From the NCBI GenBank assembly GCA_943736015.1, contig OX031063.1, positions 21,249,501 through 21,313,500 of the forward strand: a stretch of DNA of 64,000 nucleotides, given 5' to 3'. The position numbers and the translations under genes were made by a program. A model generated the notes under the pieces. That model saw nothing but the letters and a program-made list of their open reading frames with translations. It had not been told where the DNA came from and did not search any database. Shown one piece after another: positions 42,214 to 52,762 of this stretch (the first letter of the stretch is position 1; the number at the start of each line of letters is the position of its first letter). Origin of the DNA: Tridacna crocea. Its lineage: Eukaryota; Mollusca; Bivalvia; Cardiida; Cardiidae.

Positions 42214-42285
42214 GATTGTGGGAAAAAAAAGAGAAAATGTTGGTAACCAACATTGTCTCCTTTTCCCCCACAATGTTTTCAACCC
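42214..42285 (+). mobile_element. isolated M1 palindrome
   Basis: ATTGTGGGAAAAAAAAGAG with centre GTTGGTAACCAAC: a paired change (G-to-T with C-to-A) keeps the arms complementary. Terminal blocks are absent. Confidence 0.65.
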
Positions 42286-42572
42286 TTTTAACTCATTACC
42301 AAACAACAATATTTAGGCTTGCCCAAATTGAAAGCATTTGCAGACGACAAAATAATAGTGACTGAAAATTTGAAATTTGTTTTGTGAAGGGTAGAAAACA
42401 TTGTGGAAAAAGGAGAAAATGCTGGTTACCAGCATTTCCTCTTTTTCCCCACAATGTTTTTTACAACAGTCTTTGGTTATTTCCGTTTATTTATCATCGC
42501 TACTGGTTGCCCATCTGAGTGACGCACCCAGAAGATGGTTATTTGTTACGGGGGATAGTGCAAGGATACAGG

Positions 42573-43746
42573 TAGGGCTCCGTACCGGTACTCGATATAT
42601 ATGGAAAACCGGTATTTTACGTTCGATAGATATATCGGATCGAACGTTTCTGTATCGAACAAAATATCGATCATCAAAAGAAAATAAAAGTAAAGCATAT
42701 AAATACCCAATTTAGTTGTTTTTAACGGCGAAATTCATTACGAGTTTACTTTAGGTAATCTCTAAAGTCGAGTAGTCGTAGAGGTAGGTGTGGCTACCTG
42801 GGAAACTTACAACCAATCGAAATGCGTCATTCTTTATTACTCGCCCTGTACCCGTTACACAATGGATGACAATTAGCTAATACCCCTATTCTCGTTCCCC
42901 GTCATGTTGTTTGAAATCTGCAAATTATGCATCAATCAGCAGATTGCAGACAAATTTACGCTGATAATTGGTCAATATAGTTGATTAAAGAAAGGTAATG
43001 AACATCTCGTGATGTGATCGAGAGGTAGCGATGGAAATAATTGAAGCCGTGACCTTTCAACCTTCCTAAGATTTTATTTGGTCGATCTTTTAATATTGCC
43101 GAAAAATGTGGCTCGAAAATCAAATCTCTTTTCCATTAGATTATCTGAAATCAGTGTTCCGACTCGCGTAAATTATTGTGTAAATCATTTTATAGACTTG
43201 AAATTTGCATAACAAATGTTAATCACATGCGAGACCTCACGTAACAAAAAACATGGACAAAAAAGGCCATTATCTGTTTATCGTGAGTAAAATAACAGGT
43301 TTTGATGCTACATGTAGTTCTAATCCTTATTGAGAAATCTATGTCGAATCATGCGAACATACCTATCCAGAAATTAACACGCATGAAAAATTGTTCGGTG
43401 AAAAAAAAAACACGGAAACCCATGACACAACAAAATGTCTCCTTGACATTGTCCGATCAGAGTCCTCTTAGACTGTCTTTTCAGCTTTTTAATGAGTAGT
43501 AAATGTAGATCTAGTTAGAATTCATATTAATTTAGGCCTACATAATTATGAAATTTCAATACAATCTAGAAATGTTAAATTTGCGGTATTTCGTTTTTCA
43601 GGTATGCTGAAAAAAGAACAAACACAATTTTCGCATTTTTTTCTTTCTTTTATTGAAAATTGAAATATCATATGATATATCGAATATCGATCATTTTGTA
43701 TCGATACAAATATCGTATCGATCAAACTGACTGATACGGAGCCCTA
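42573..43746. mobile_element. hAT-like element C, non-autonomous
   Basis: The ends TAGGGCTCCGTA and TACGGAGCCCTA are inverted, with an exact 8-bp duplication GATACAGG at 42,565-42,572 and 43,747-43,754. Subterminal zones are rich in TATCGAT motifs, as in element B. No transposase frame. Confidence 0.88.
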
Positions 43747-43861
43747 GATACAGGTCAAAACTACTGAGAGCTTCGCCTGGTTCTTTCACGTGCTAGCAAC
43801 GTCACACAGGACCTCGGTTTAATTGCTCATCTGAAAGACTATTAGTAAGTTTAGTTGGCCA

Positions 43862-43953
43862 GCCAGGGATTCGAACCCACAACCTGTGGTGACCCGAAAC
43901 ATTATGTTCACAAGTCCTACGCTCTACCTACTGAGCTATATCAGCTGATTAGT
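43862..43953 (-). promoter_or_regulatory. tRNA-like pol III head of SINE d
   Basis: A and B boxes match consensus, but the anticodon arm does not pair and the sequence continues into the SINE body. This is a retroposon promoter, not a tRNA gene. Confidence 0.6.
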
Positions 43954-44093
43954 TTCAACAGTCTTCTTTCTCAGGCTTGTTTAAAACTGGCGATTGCGTA
44001 GTAAAGGGTTAAATGGATTAGAGGATCAAATTTACTATGAATTTTTATGGTTCATCGGTTAAAACTTATAATCACTTGTGTGCTCTTTTGACT

Positions 44094-44325
44094 TTAACAC
44101 TTTACCCCATAAGGCATTTCTATGGTATCTCTAATTGACCCTAAATAACAGCAAGGATAAAGCTGTTTCTTATGTGTATATGACACCTTTTGATAGCATA
44201 GAAAACATTGTGGCAAAAGGTGAAATTGCTCGTCACGAGCAATTTCACCTTTTACGACAATGTTTTCCAAAGGCTCCTACATTAAGCAATGCGTAGAAAT
44301 GAGTATCTATGGAGTAAAGGGTTAA
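44094..44325. mobile_element. M2, variant TTAA MITE with a different palindrome centre
   Basis: TTAACACTTTACCCCATAAG to GGAGTAAAGGGTTAA. The outer stem GAAAACATTGTGG...CAATGTTTTC equals that of M1, but the inner arms are GTGAAATTGCTCG / CGAGCAATTTCAC, meeting as GCTCGTCACGAGC. The side blocks also differ (ATGGTATCTC and its inverse GAGTATCTAT occur at both ends). The right TTAA is shared with the next M1. Confidence 0.88.
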
Positions 44326-44681
44326 CCCTCTCAGAGCTGGAGATAAGCTGAGGTGTTAATACTTAAATCAAAACCAGTTTTTCACCTCAATGCTTAAATT
44401 GCAAAACCCAATGCTTAATTTTCTAAAACTCAAAATTGTATACATGTAGCAGTTGTTTCATACAATTAAATTTGTTATACTACTTATCAGATTTACATTA
44501 GTTTGATGGAAATCTGGTAAGTAATATCCACATAAATTTACCTCCTCTTTAAAACCATTTGAATTGATTGAATCAGCAGTCTTAAAGTGTCCAAAAAAAA
44601 AAAATCAAAGGACTGAAGGTCCTGAAAGTCGCACTAATGGTGAAACCTTGATATTTTGGGACTGATAGATGGTCATCACCC

Positions 44682-44880
44682 TTTTACAGGACAATCTTGC
44701 TTTTACGTAATTCAAACAGCTTTGGAAAACAGAGCTGAAAGAAAGAAAAACTCATTTGTTTTTACTCAAGGTTTTCTTCCAATTAGACTCAAATTTAATG
44801 CTGTAGTCAAATTTGATTAGTTTTCAGCAATTCTTCGATTTTGACTAGTCTGCAATTTACTTGAGCAAATGCAGTTACTT
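44682..44880 (+). mobile_element. M1-like relic
   Basis: CACCCTTTTACAGGACAATC and GACTAGTCTGCAATTT in M1 order; no clear palindrome. Confidence 0.35.
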
Positions 44881-45055
44881 GTAATAGGCAGCTTCCCACC
44901 AAGTTAGATCTTTTCATTTTTCTTTTTCTTTAATATATCCATGTTGGCATAAAGCCTGACATAATATACCCAAAACAATATTAAATGTATGTCATTGGTC
45001 ACCTCTATTACTTGGAACTTACTGAAACAGTGCCACTGCATACCGATGCTAGCAC

Positions 45056-46398
45056 TTGACAATTTTTGAAAATGGACACATAAGGGACATCTCTGTGAAA
45101 TCATTTCAAAATCTGACCAACCATTTCAGTGAAGAAGAATTTTCAAGAATTTCTTCATGTCCGAATAGTGCAAGTGGACCCCATTTACCAGAGCCATGTT
45201 TCTTGATGGATCAGAATTTCGAAAACATTTTTGAAAATGGTCACCCAAGGAAGATTGCTTTGAAATTATTTTAAAATCTGATCATGGGTTTCAGAGAAGG
45301 TGAATTTTCAAGAAATTCATCATTTCCATATAGTAGCCCCAATTCACCTGAGCCATGTTTCTTGGCAAATCAAAATTTCGCGAACAAGTTTTTAAAAGGG
45401 TCACCCAAGGAACATCTCTGTGAACTTTTTTCAATATCTGATCAGCTGTTTCAGAGAAGTAAGAATTTTCAAGAATTTCTGCATGTCCATATAAGTACAA
45501 GTAGCCCCCATTCACCAGAGCCATGTTTCTTGACGGATTGAAATTTCGCAAACACTTTTTGAAAAGGGTCACCCATAGAACATCCCTGAGAAATTATTTC
45601 AAAATATGACCAGTGGTTTCTGAGAAGAAGAATTTTTTAGAATTTCTTCATTCCTGTATAGTGCAAATAGCCCCCATTCACCAGAGTCATGTTTCTTGAC
45701 TGATCAAAATTTCACGAAAAAGTTTTGGAAAGGGTCACTTAAGGTAGTGGACCTGTAATAAGCATAGTGCAGCATGGCATAAAATTTCTGGACAGTTGAT
45801 AAGACATATTTTGTACAGATATGATACTATTGCACATTTTTGACCGAACAGAAATTCCTTCGGGGTCCGTCTTGAAATTATTTGTTGATAATTTTGTTAG
45901 TTTCCAGAAAAGGGAGGTAATTATCATATCCATTTGTAATGAAATTATAGTAGTTATAGATTTATAAATGATAATTCTAGGAAGGACAAAAAAGAAAAAG
46001 TGGCTCGGTGAAAGTAGTACAATAGTGCATCTTAGCAAATTTTCTAGGGTAATATTATAGTGGAAATAGCTGTTTTCTATTACAGGTCCAGTACGTTAAG
46101 GAACATCTCTGTGAAATTATTTTAAAATCTGGCCAGCTGTTTCAGAGAAGAAGATTTTTAAAGAATTTCTTAGAAAACTGTTTGGTTGCCATGGCAACCA
46201 AAACTTTTGACGTAATCAAATTCTGTGAACAATTTTCAAAGAGGACCTCCCAAGGAACATTCCAGCCAAGTTTGGTCCATATTGGCCCAGCGGTTTTGGA
46301 GGAGTTGATGTTTAAAGAATTGTTGATGACGCATGACGGATGACAGACACCAGGTGATCCTAAAAGCTTCCCTTGAGCATGTTGTGCTCAGGTTAGCT
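45056..46398 (-). mobile_element. cassette H7, 3'-truncated, split by element S
   Basis: On the minus strand it starts AGCTAACCTGAGCACAACAT, with TGTCATCCGTCATGCGTCAT and then repeats of about 164-167 bp (CTGAAAC/GTTTCAG-type landmark near 45,125, 45,292, 45,452, 45,618 and 46,140). The units belong to the same family as those of H6. The usual GGCCATCATGGCC end is absent. Confidence 0.7.
45743..46095. mobile_element. element S, TTAA MITE of 353 bp
   Basis: GGTAGTGGACCTGTAATA and TATTACAGGTCCAGTACG are inverted ends; TTAA flanks both sides (45,739-45,742; 46,096-46,099). Removal restores the H7 repeat (GGTCAC|TTAAGGAACATC). No similarity to M1 or R beyond the target site. Confidence 0.82.
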
Positions 46399-46521
46399 GA
46401 AAAAACAGTCCGAAGGTTTTTCATCTCAACCAAACTGACTCTCAAATTATAAAAAATATTTGCAAAGTAATTAATAACTATGCAATCTACAACAGGTTAA
46501 AGACCATTGTGAATAATTAGT

Positions 46522-46736
46522 TTAACTCATTACCAGACCAGCCCAATTTTAGGCTTGTCCAAATTGAAAGCATTTGCAGACGACAAAAGTGACAGAAAAT
46601 TTGAAATTTGTTTTGTGAAGGTTAGAAAAAATTGTGGGAAAAGGAGAAAATGCATTTTTTTCCCTTTCCCACAATGTGTTCTAAAGGCTTCTTTCTCAGG
46701 GTAGTCGAAACTAGGGATTGTGTGGTAATGGGTTAA
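46522..46736 (-). mobile_element. M1 MITE, subtype A
   Basis: TTAACTCATTACCAGAC to GGTAATGGGTTAA; the palindrome centre (GCTGGTTACCAGC) is deleted, leaving AAATGCATTTTTTTCCC. Confidence 0.88.
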
Positions 46737-48331
46737 TCACCACATTAAATTTGTTACACTCTTTTTGAGTGTTGAAATTGTATCTTTGCTATCCAAACAA
46801 TGTAATTAATGTATCACATTTCTCTGTTATATCATTTCTTTAAATGTGCTGATGCTTATGGTTTTTTTTTTTTCATATATAAAACATATTTTTATAATGA
46901 TGGATAAATATTTTTGAAGTATCCAATATGCTTTTTTTTCATTAATAGTAACTTTATCTTCCTTAAAAAAAAAATAGAAAGAAAAAAGTGATTTTATCAC
47001 TAAGCATTTGATTGACTTCGCTATGTTTATTGTTAAATAAGTTTCATCATTGGTTTTAATCAAGTAAGGCAAATTCAAAATAAAGCAAGAGTTATAAATC
47101 GTCATGATGACGAATACGTAATTTCTATTAATTTTTACACAAATAGAAGTTAGAAATACTATAAAAATCGTGTGTTCATTTTGACTACACATTGGGTACG
47201 TTTTGACTCCACTTGGGTAGGTTTAGACTTCATTTGGGTAAGTTTTGACTCCATTCGGGTACGTTTTGACTTGGGTACGTTTTGGTTTGAGTACGTTTTG
47301 ACTGTAAACCCCTCAACAGTGCAACTGTCAATGTACGGTCGTATTTTACCTTGCGTTCCATATTTCATGTTGTATTTATTGTATACGGAGGGGATGCAAT
47401 ATCCTTGTCGCCACTCTTTTGGGGTCCAAACAATTGCAGTAATCAAACATTTTAACTTTACTGGTGTTAATCGTTATGTGCGTTTGTTTTCTATCCCGTC
47501 CGCCATTTGCATTTTCTTAATCAAAGTACAATTTTGTACTTCAAACTTAAGCTGATCAAAGACCTAAAATACTAGAATTGATAGCAAAAGTTCATGTCTG
47601 ATTTCCATAAAATCGTGTTTGTAAGCGTTTCGCATGCAGTTTTATATGTTACAGAAGTTTTTTGATGTGTAATGGAATAGTTTTTGGGTGTTTTGGGGTA
47701 TTCGAGTGGTTTGGGGTGTTTCATCCGAGACGTACGTTACAAACTAGGTCAAAGCTGCGGAACGGAACAAATTTTCAAATTTAGAGCGAGTTTTACGATA
47801 TTTAACCCTGAATTCATGGTTTGCATGGTTTAAAAGAGTTGATTTCAAATAACATCACTCGAGTCCGAAATTCCACCCTTATAAGCGAAGCTCTACCGGT
47901 CTCGATGATACATGAATATTTACAGTAAGGTGCTCTCGATAAGCCATATTAATCCGCGATCCCTTTTAAACTCACATTAAGCACTGATGGGGATATCTTA
48001 GCTGAATTGTGTTTTCTTTACCCATCTAAACAAAGATAGATGTTAAATTTTCACATGATATACAAAATAACCGCATTTTTTTTTAATTTAAAATTTGAGT
48101 CACGTTCTCCTTTTTCTAGCGTAGGTATATGAGTTATATGAGTTACCGGGTCCAGTCCCATCATAAAGAACAAATTCCAGACATACCAAAGAAAAAGTAG
48201 TTCTACAGCGATTGGGTTTAAAGCAGAGTAACTGCACCTCGTTTATGAAGTATATACGACGTTTTTGATCCAATTTTTTTCATGATTCTTCAACCCACTA
48301 TAGACACCCCCAACCCACCCTGAGCTCCTCG
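46737..48331. other. unassigned interior of element D
   Basis: AT-rich to about 47,160. No recognisable protein: frames of 95 (minus) and 127 codons (plus) at 47,159-47,555 owe part of their length to the short tandem repeat listed separately. Confidence 0.4.
47178..47303. repeat. 21-bp tandem repeat
   Basis: Four units of about 21 bp (TTTTGACTCCACTTGGGTACG type), then two shortened 16-bp units and a last partial one. The repeat length is a multiple of 3, which keeps frames open on both strands. Confidence 0.8.
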
Positions 48332-48441
48332 AGCTCATCGCAAAAAGTCGAACGTTTTGACAAACGTGCGACTTAAAAATCGTAAGACATGGCGGATATC
48401 TCTGGTTAAAAGATGTCTACTGAGGAATCGCCGAATGTCGC
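48332..48441 (+). promoter_or_regulatory. possible promoter and first exon
   Basis: CpG-containing stretch with ACATGGCGGAT at about 48,388 (YY1-like ATGGCGG core), then ATGTCTACTGAGGAATCGCC at 48,413 and CGCAG|GTACAT, a possible donor after 28 nt of coding sequence. Lies within element D, so it could belong to that element or be chance. Confidence 0.22.
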
Positions 48442-49207
48442 AGGTACATTGTTGTGTTGTCTATCGATAGACTAAAGAAAATTATGATTTATGTTTGTTT
48501 CGTGGGTGATTTTGGGTTGGAAAGGCTTTCTTGTGCTGGCGCCGGCAATCGAGACGTTGCATTCCTTGTGTTTATATTTCATAGGGGAGATTTTTTTTCA
48601 TATTTTATCATTTATTTTGGTTATATCATGTCAAATTCCTGTGGTTCAACTAATTTGTAAATACGAGCGATTGACGAACGATAAGTTAAAAAACGCTTGA
48701 ATAACGTTCAATTGATACCGACTGCTTGGTTCCAGATTTTTCAGTGCCGAATAAATTCCGTGAAATACAGCGTCACTTTGTTGTCTAACTTCGGGAACCA
48801 GTCAAACAACTTTCCGGGGGAAATGAAAAACCGGGTAAAACCGGTACAGATAGAAAAATAAAAACCGGAAATTACTATTAATGCGTTATCGGCGATTCCC
48901 AATGCGTTTTTTCACGCACAAAATTTAATTCTAATGCGTTTTTAAACAAAACCAATGCGTTTTTACGCTAAAAACATGCTTATCTCGAGCTCTGCCCTCT
49001 ACAAGACCACATACTTGTCCAAATCAAAGGCATTTTCAGACGAGAAATTGACGGTGGCAGAAATGATATAATTTGCTTTCGGAAGTGTAGAGAACATTTG
49101 GGTGAACGGAGAAAATAATGGTAATCAGCATTTTCTCTTTTTTCCACAATGTTTTCAAAGGTCTTCCTCAAGGTTATTAAAAACTGTTATTATTTTGTAT
49201 AGGGTCA

Positions 49208-49852
49208 GACTTGTGCTTACTTTTTTACTGTGACTGTGCTTTAGCATTTTGAAAAGGCTAAAAAAGCAGTGAAAGAATTACATGTACCTCACTGATTGAA
49301 TAGTGTTTACTGACATATTCAACACTATTTTAATTATATCACTGCGGCCTTTGTACCTGTGCATGCTTTCCTGGAGTTTCTATTTTAAGAGAAATCCACA
49401 CAATATTCTCTGCAACGGAAGCCACTTGCTGCTTTTCCACATAAACATTTCCAAACAATGAACAGGGGTGAGAGGAATGAAACCTGTAGCAATTACTATC
49501 ATCAATCCTCACCTCAGAAAGAAATTGGCCTTTGGATCAAACACTTTTTTTGAGTCCTGTAAATTACCGAGTGCACTACAAGGCTCGAAGGAGTTAAAGT
49601 AATAAGATTTAGAGGCATCCAGTTATCATTTTAACTGATGCAGTAATTTTTAGCAACATCTTCGCTAGAAGCATTCATAATGCATTCAGTATCCATCAAA
49701 AGCAAAGGCCTACACTGAAGAGGTTACCCTGCAGATCTTTTACCCTTTGCCAGAGTCAGTCCTGACTTTTAACTACCCTAAGGAAGAGTGTCATGGTAAT
49801 TAATCAACTAAATAGATCAAAGATCAGACTGCTTGTGCTTTGCAATCTTATT
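49208..49852. mobile_element. SINE family a (minus) and M1 relic
   Basis: 49,330-49,510 is the family-a body in reverse (CCACATAAACATTTCCAAAC; GCAATTACTATCATCAATCC). 49,738-49,795 is an M1 left-half relic (CCTGACTTTTAACTACCC). Confidence 0.5.
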
Positions 49853-50081
49853 TTAACCCATTACCACACAATCCCTACTTTTGAGACCCCTAAAAAAGAG
49901 GCCTTTAGAAAACATTGTGGGAAAAGGAGAAAATGCTGGTAACCAGCATTTTCTCCTTTTCCCACAATGTTTTCTACCCTTCACAAAACAAATTTCAAAT
50001 TTTCAGTCACTTTTATTTTGTCACCTGCAAATGTTTTCAATTTGGACAAACCTATAATATTGTCGTTTTGTAATGAGTTAA
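49853..50081 (+). mobile_element. M1 MITE, subtype A
   Basis: TTAACCCATTACCACAC to GTAATGAGTTAA with a perfect palindrome; very close to the A consensus. Confidence 0.94.
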
Positions 50082-50128
50082 TACTTTAGATACTAGCAGC
50101 ATAGGTTATTCTAGTTATGAAAGTGGTT

Positions 50129-50200
50129 TTAACTCTTTACGACACAATCCTTAGTTTTAATAACCTAAAGGAACTTTTACCATTCCATTGTTCATTAAGC
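50129..50200 (+). mobile_element. M1 left-end fragment
   Basis: TTAACTCTTTACGACACAATC and AACCTAAAGGAAC only. Confidence 0.6.
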
Positions 50201-50926
50201 GAATTTTGCTAGTTTTTTTCGTTTAAAAAAACTGAGTATGCTAACGAAGTAGAATTTCCTTTTGAGTACCCCAATTCAAAAGAAACTGATGTCACTGGGA
50301 ACTGACATCACTGAAACTTTGGTAATACATGCTAAAACGTGCAGCTTGGCGCATAATCTTGATGTAAATCTTGACCCATGCCAGCATTTTGGATGTTGCG
50401 TTGACAGTGTAGTCATGTAGTCATTCGGGGCTCCCGAAAAGGAAACTGCTTTTGCGTCGGTTCTGCCACTGTATATGATATATTCGGGACATATTATCCA
50501 ATCAGATCACTAGAAATTTCTTTGCAGTATAATAATTTTTGCAGTCCACAAAATACTCATTCACAGCTGCTATCAGAATGTAGAAAACATCGTAGGGAGA
50601 GAAAATAATGCTGATTACCAATATTGTTACCTTCTCCCACAATGTTTATCACAAGCCACCTTGCTCAAGTTTGTTAAAACCTGGGATAATTTTGCAAGAG
50701 GATATGGAACAAATTAACATCTTCATAAAGGAAAACACATGAGTTTTGTGGTCAGACATGGACGTGACCTCTGTCGACTGCAGTCATAAAGTACATACCA
50801 CAGGTTGTTTATGGTCAATATGGTCAAACCATGTTAGGAATGTGGTCACTTTTGTGACCTTACCTTTACACACTGTCGTTCTTAGTTCTTTTCTATATCA
50901 GATTTTCAGAATAGATGTAAAATGCT
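50201..50926. mobile_element. M1 partial (minus) and unassigned sequence
   Basis: 50,573-50,705: GTAGAAAACATCGTAGGG, centre GATTACCAATA, CTTCTCCCACAATG and an ACCTGGGATAATTTTG end. A small palindrome GATGTCACTGGGAACTGACATC lies at about 50,291. No gene supported. Confidence 0.5.
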
Positions 50927-51089
50927 TTAACCCTTTTACCAAACAATGTTTACCAGCATTTTCTCCTTTTCCCACAATGTTTTCTACCCTTCACAAACAA
51001 ATTTTAAATTTTAGTCACTTTTATTTTGTCATCTGCAAACGCTTTCAATTTGGAGGAGTCTAATATTTTGTCGTTTGGTAAAGAGTTAA
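50927..51089 (+). mobile_element. M1 MITE lacking the left block and arm
   Basis: TTAACCCTTTTACCAAACAATG joins directly to TTTACCAGCATTTTC; the right part is complete to GGTAAAGAGTTAA. A clean loss of about 65 bp. Confidence 0.88.
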
Positions 51090-51269
51090 CTTTTTCCGAT
51101 ACAACAAAACTTTTAGACTTTAAAAGCAATTGCAGACAACTTAAGATTGTAATATCTTTAAAAAGAGAACAAGACATGGTAGGGGTAGGAAAAAATATTG
51201 TTCGGACGTTGTTTCCAAAAGCTTTCTTCTTCAGTGTCTTTAAAACGAGATTGTATTTTTAAGGATTAA
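51086..51269 (-). mobile_element. M1 copy with collapsed palindrome, sharing TTAA
   Basis: TTAACTTTTTCCGATACAAC to TTTTTAAGGATTAA; palindrome reduced to AAAATATTGTTCGG. Confidence 0.75.
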
Positions 51270-51606
51270 ATTCTATTAATTTAAACCAGTTAAAGCCCCG
51301 TACTGTGCAATTTTCAGTTAAGGAACACAACATGAATAATATATTTCAAAGTTGCTGCTGTTCAAAATGTCACAACTAAGGTCAAAGATAGATTACGGAT
51401 CAGACTGCATTAGTTTTGGAGATGGATAAAATTTTATCGTAGACTGATAAAGACTTAATGTGGTGTGAAATGAATCATAGGAAATAATGATTACTGGTAA
51501 TGACACAGGCTGGTAGGTGAAACAAATATTTTTATCCATATTACAAATTTAAGAGTAAATTCAAGGCATTTTTTTTATGTTTTAATCGCAAAGTTTCTTG
51601 TTTTGT
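51270..51606. other. no feature recognised
   Basis: Unassigned; a GATCAAAGAT-like fragment near 51,382. Confidence 0.35.
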
Positions 51607-51610
51607 TTAA

Positions 51611-52150
51611 AGGTGGCCCTTCAGAATTTAGGACGAAAATTGTACAAAAGTGCAAAACAATCATTCTTATACTCCCAAAGCCTTTCAATTTTCATTCATA
51701 AAACCCAAGTAGTCGAACACCATCCGACAACACGAGAAATAAGAGATTTACTACAGCCCAGGTCGACACCGACGGGAGACACGTTCTATTTTTAGGTGAT
51801 CAGTTCGCTCATTTACATACAGGAATACACAGACGAGGTTTCAAACATAGCGTCCGAAAAAGATATTATGGAAAATAATTATTACATATTTGTTATGTAA
51901 TGGAATTTAAGCGTTATGAGTCACATGCCAGTCACCTGGCATTCCCAAAATGCTTTATTGATTTTTGGCGCGAAATCTAAAAATACCTTAAGAGGCTACG
52001 TAGCCTTTTAAGGGAACACCACAAAAAAATTTTTTTTTGGTTATTTTATGAATTTTAATTATTGATGATTTGTATTATTTTTTCATATGAATTTCAGTGA
52101 TATGTATATTTTTTAATTTGGTGAGATGTAAAATTTCTAAATACCCACCT
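51611..52150 (+). mobile_element. R element copy 3, uninterrupted
   Basis: TTAA|AGGTGGCCCTTCAG ... TAAATACCCACCT|TTAA, 540 bp. This is the reference for reconstructing the nested copies at 20.8-22.6 kb. AGGTGG is the only strictly inverted part of the ends. Confidence 0.88.
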
Positions 52151-52262
52151 TTAAGTCTTGGAGTACCCAATAAAACTTTCAGACACTTTCATTCTATGAG
52201 CCAATTAATTGCAATACATCACATAAGCTTTTGTCTACAGTGTGAAAGTGAAGTGGTGGGTA

Positions 52263-52330
52263 TAGATCAAAGATCAGCCTGCACATTTTGTGCAGCCTGA
52301 CCTTGATCTACACTGACCACAAAGGCAATT
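52263..52330. repeat. GATCAAAGATC hairpin repeat
   Basis: TAGATCAAAGATCAGCCTGC pairs with GCAGCCTGACCTTGATCTA around CACATTTTGTG; then ACTGACCACAAAGGCAA. Fragments recur at about 6508, 26,176, 49,815 and 58,690. Confidence 0.6.
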
Positions 52331-52762
52331 ATAGTCGTGAAAGGCACCCTAATGGTTTAGAAATCTATGGTCTGTTGGTAGCACAAGATCAAAGACACAG
52401 TGAAACCGCCTTACAAGTAACTTTTATTACGGTACTAATGCTTTCGCCAAAGTGAAACATAGCTTACGTTTGCTCTTGATTTGTCCATCTGTCTGTCTTT
52501 ATCTCCCTCTAAATCTGTCAGGGCGGGTAACTTGGTCTGGGTTAGTGTATCTGACTTGTGGCCTGGTGGTTGGGAGTTCAATACTTTGCAGAGACAGACT
52601 TTCTATCAGTGATTTTTCACCTTATCCCTGATGCACATAAGAAAAGATCTCAGTGATTTGGAATGAAAGTTGTGTCAGAACTGGTGTGAGAAATCCAGGA
52701 AACACATAAGGGCACTGACTACTATAAAATGACACAAAGTTGCTTTCTGCTCTTGAATGGAG
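52331..52762 (+). mobile_element. tRNA-like SINE, weak, and unassigned sequence
   Basis: GACTTGTGGCCTGGTGGTTG and GGGAGTTCAATAC (52,554-52,583) resemble a SINE head; the body to 52,745 matches no other copy here. Confidence 0.35.

Larger units (their letters stand above)
42474..43956 (-). mobile_element. tRNA-derived SINE d, split by hAT-like element C
   Basis: An exact 9-bp target duplication AACAGTCTT flanks it (42,465-42,473; 43,957-43,965). On the minus strand the 5' head reads TAGCTCAGTAGGTAGAG (A box) and GGTTCGAATCC (B box), both matching the pol III consensus. The body (AAACCGAGGTCC, CACGTGAAAGAACC) resembles a conserved central domain of metazoan SINEs. Without the hAT insert it is about 300 bp. 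Confidence 0.82.
42288..44012 (-). mobile_element. M1 MITE split by SINE d
   Basis: TTAACTCATTACCAAACAAC and an intact palindrome to 42,473; resumes at 43,957 (AACAGTCTTCTTTCTCAGG) and ends GTAAAGGGTTAA. Confidence 0.88.
44332..48994. mobile_element. TIR element D, 4.66 kb, composite
   Basis: CAGAGCTGGAGATAAGC at left and GCTTATCTCGAGCTCTG at right are inverted with one mismatch. CCCTCT flanks both ends (44,326-44,331; 48,995-49,000). Both terminal zones repeat an AATGC(G/T)TT motif. The interior holds cassette H7, element S, an M1 copy, a 21-bp repeat and about 1.4 kb of unassigned sequence. The CAGAG tip suggests hAT; the 6-bp duplication leaves that open. Confidence 0.6.
44322..49207 (-). 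mobile_element. M1 copy split by TIR element D
   Basis: TTAACCCTCT remains at left; the copy resumes at 48,995 (CCCTCTACAAGACCACATAC), has a decayed palindrome and ends near GTATAGGGTCAG. Joining the two parts gives ordinary M1 order. Confidence 0.75.

Noticed and set aside
43862..43953. Functional tRNA gene on the minus strand
   Set aside because: The A and B boxes are good, but the anticodon stem does not pair, the sequence continues into a SINE body, and a 9-bp target duplication flanks the whole unit.
47172..47555. 127-codon plus frame as a gene
   Set aside because: Its first third is the 21-bp tandem repeat read in frame, the rest has no recognisable motif, and splice or promoter signals are absent.
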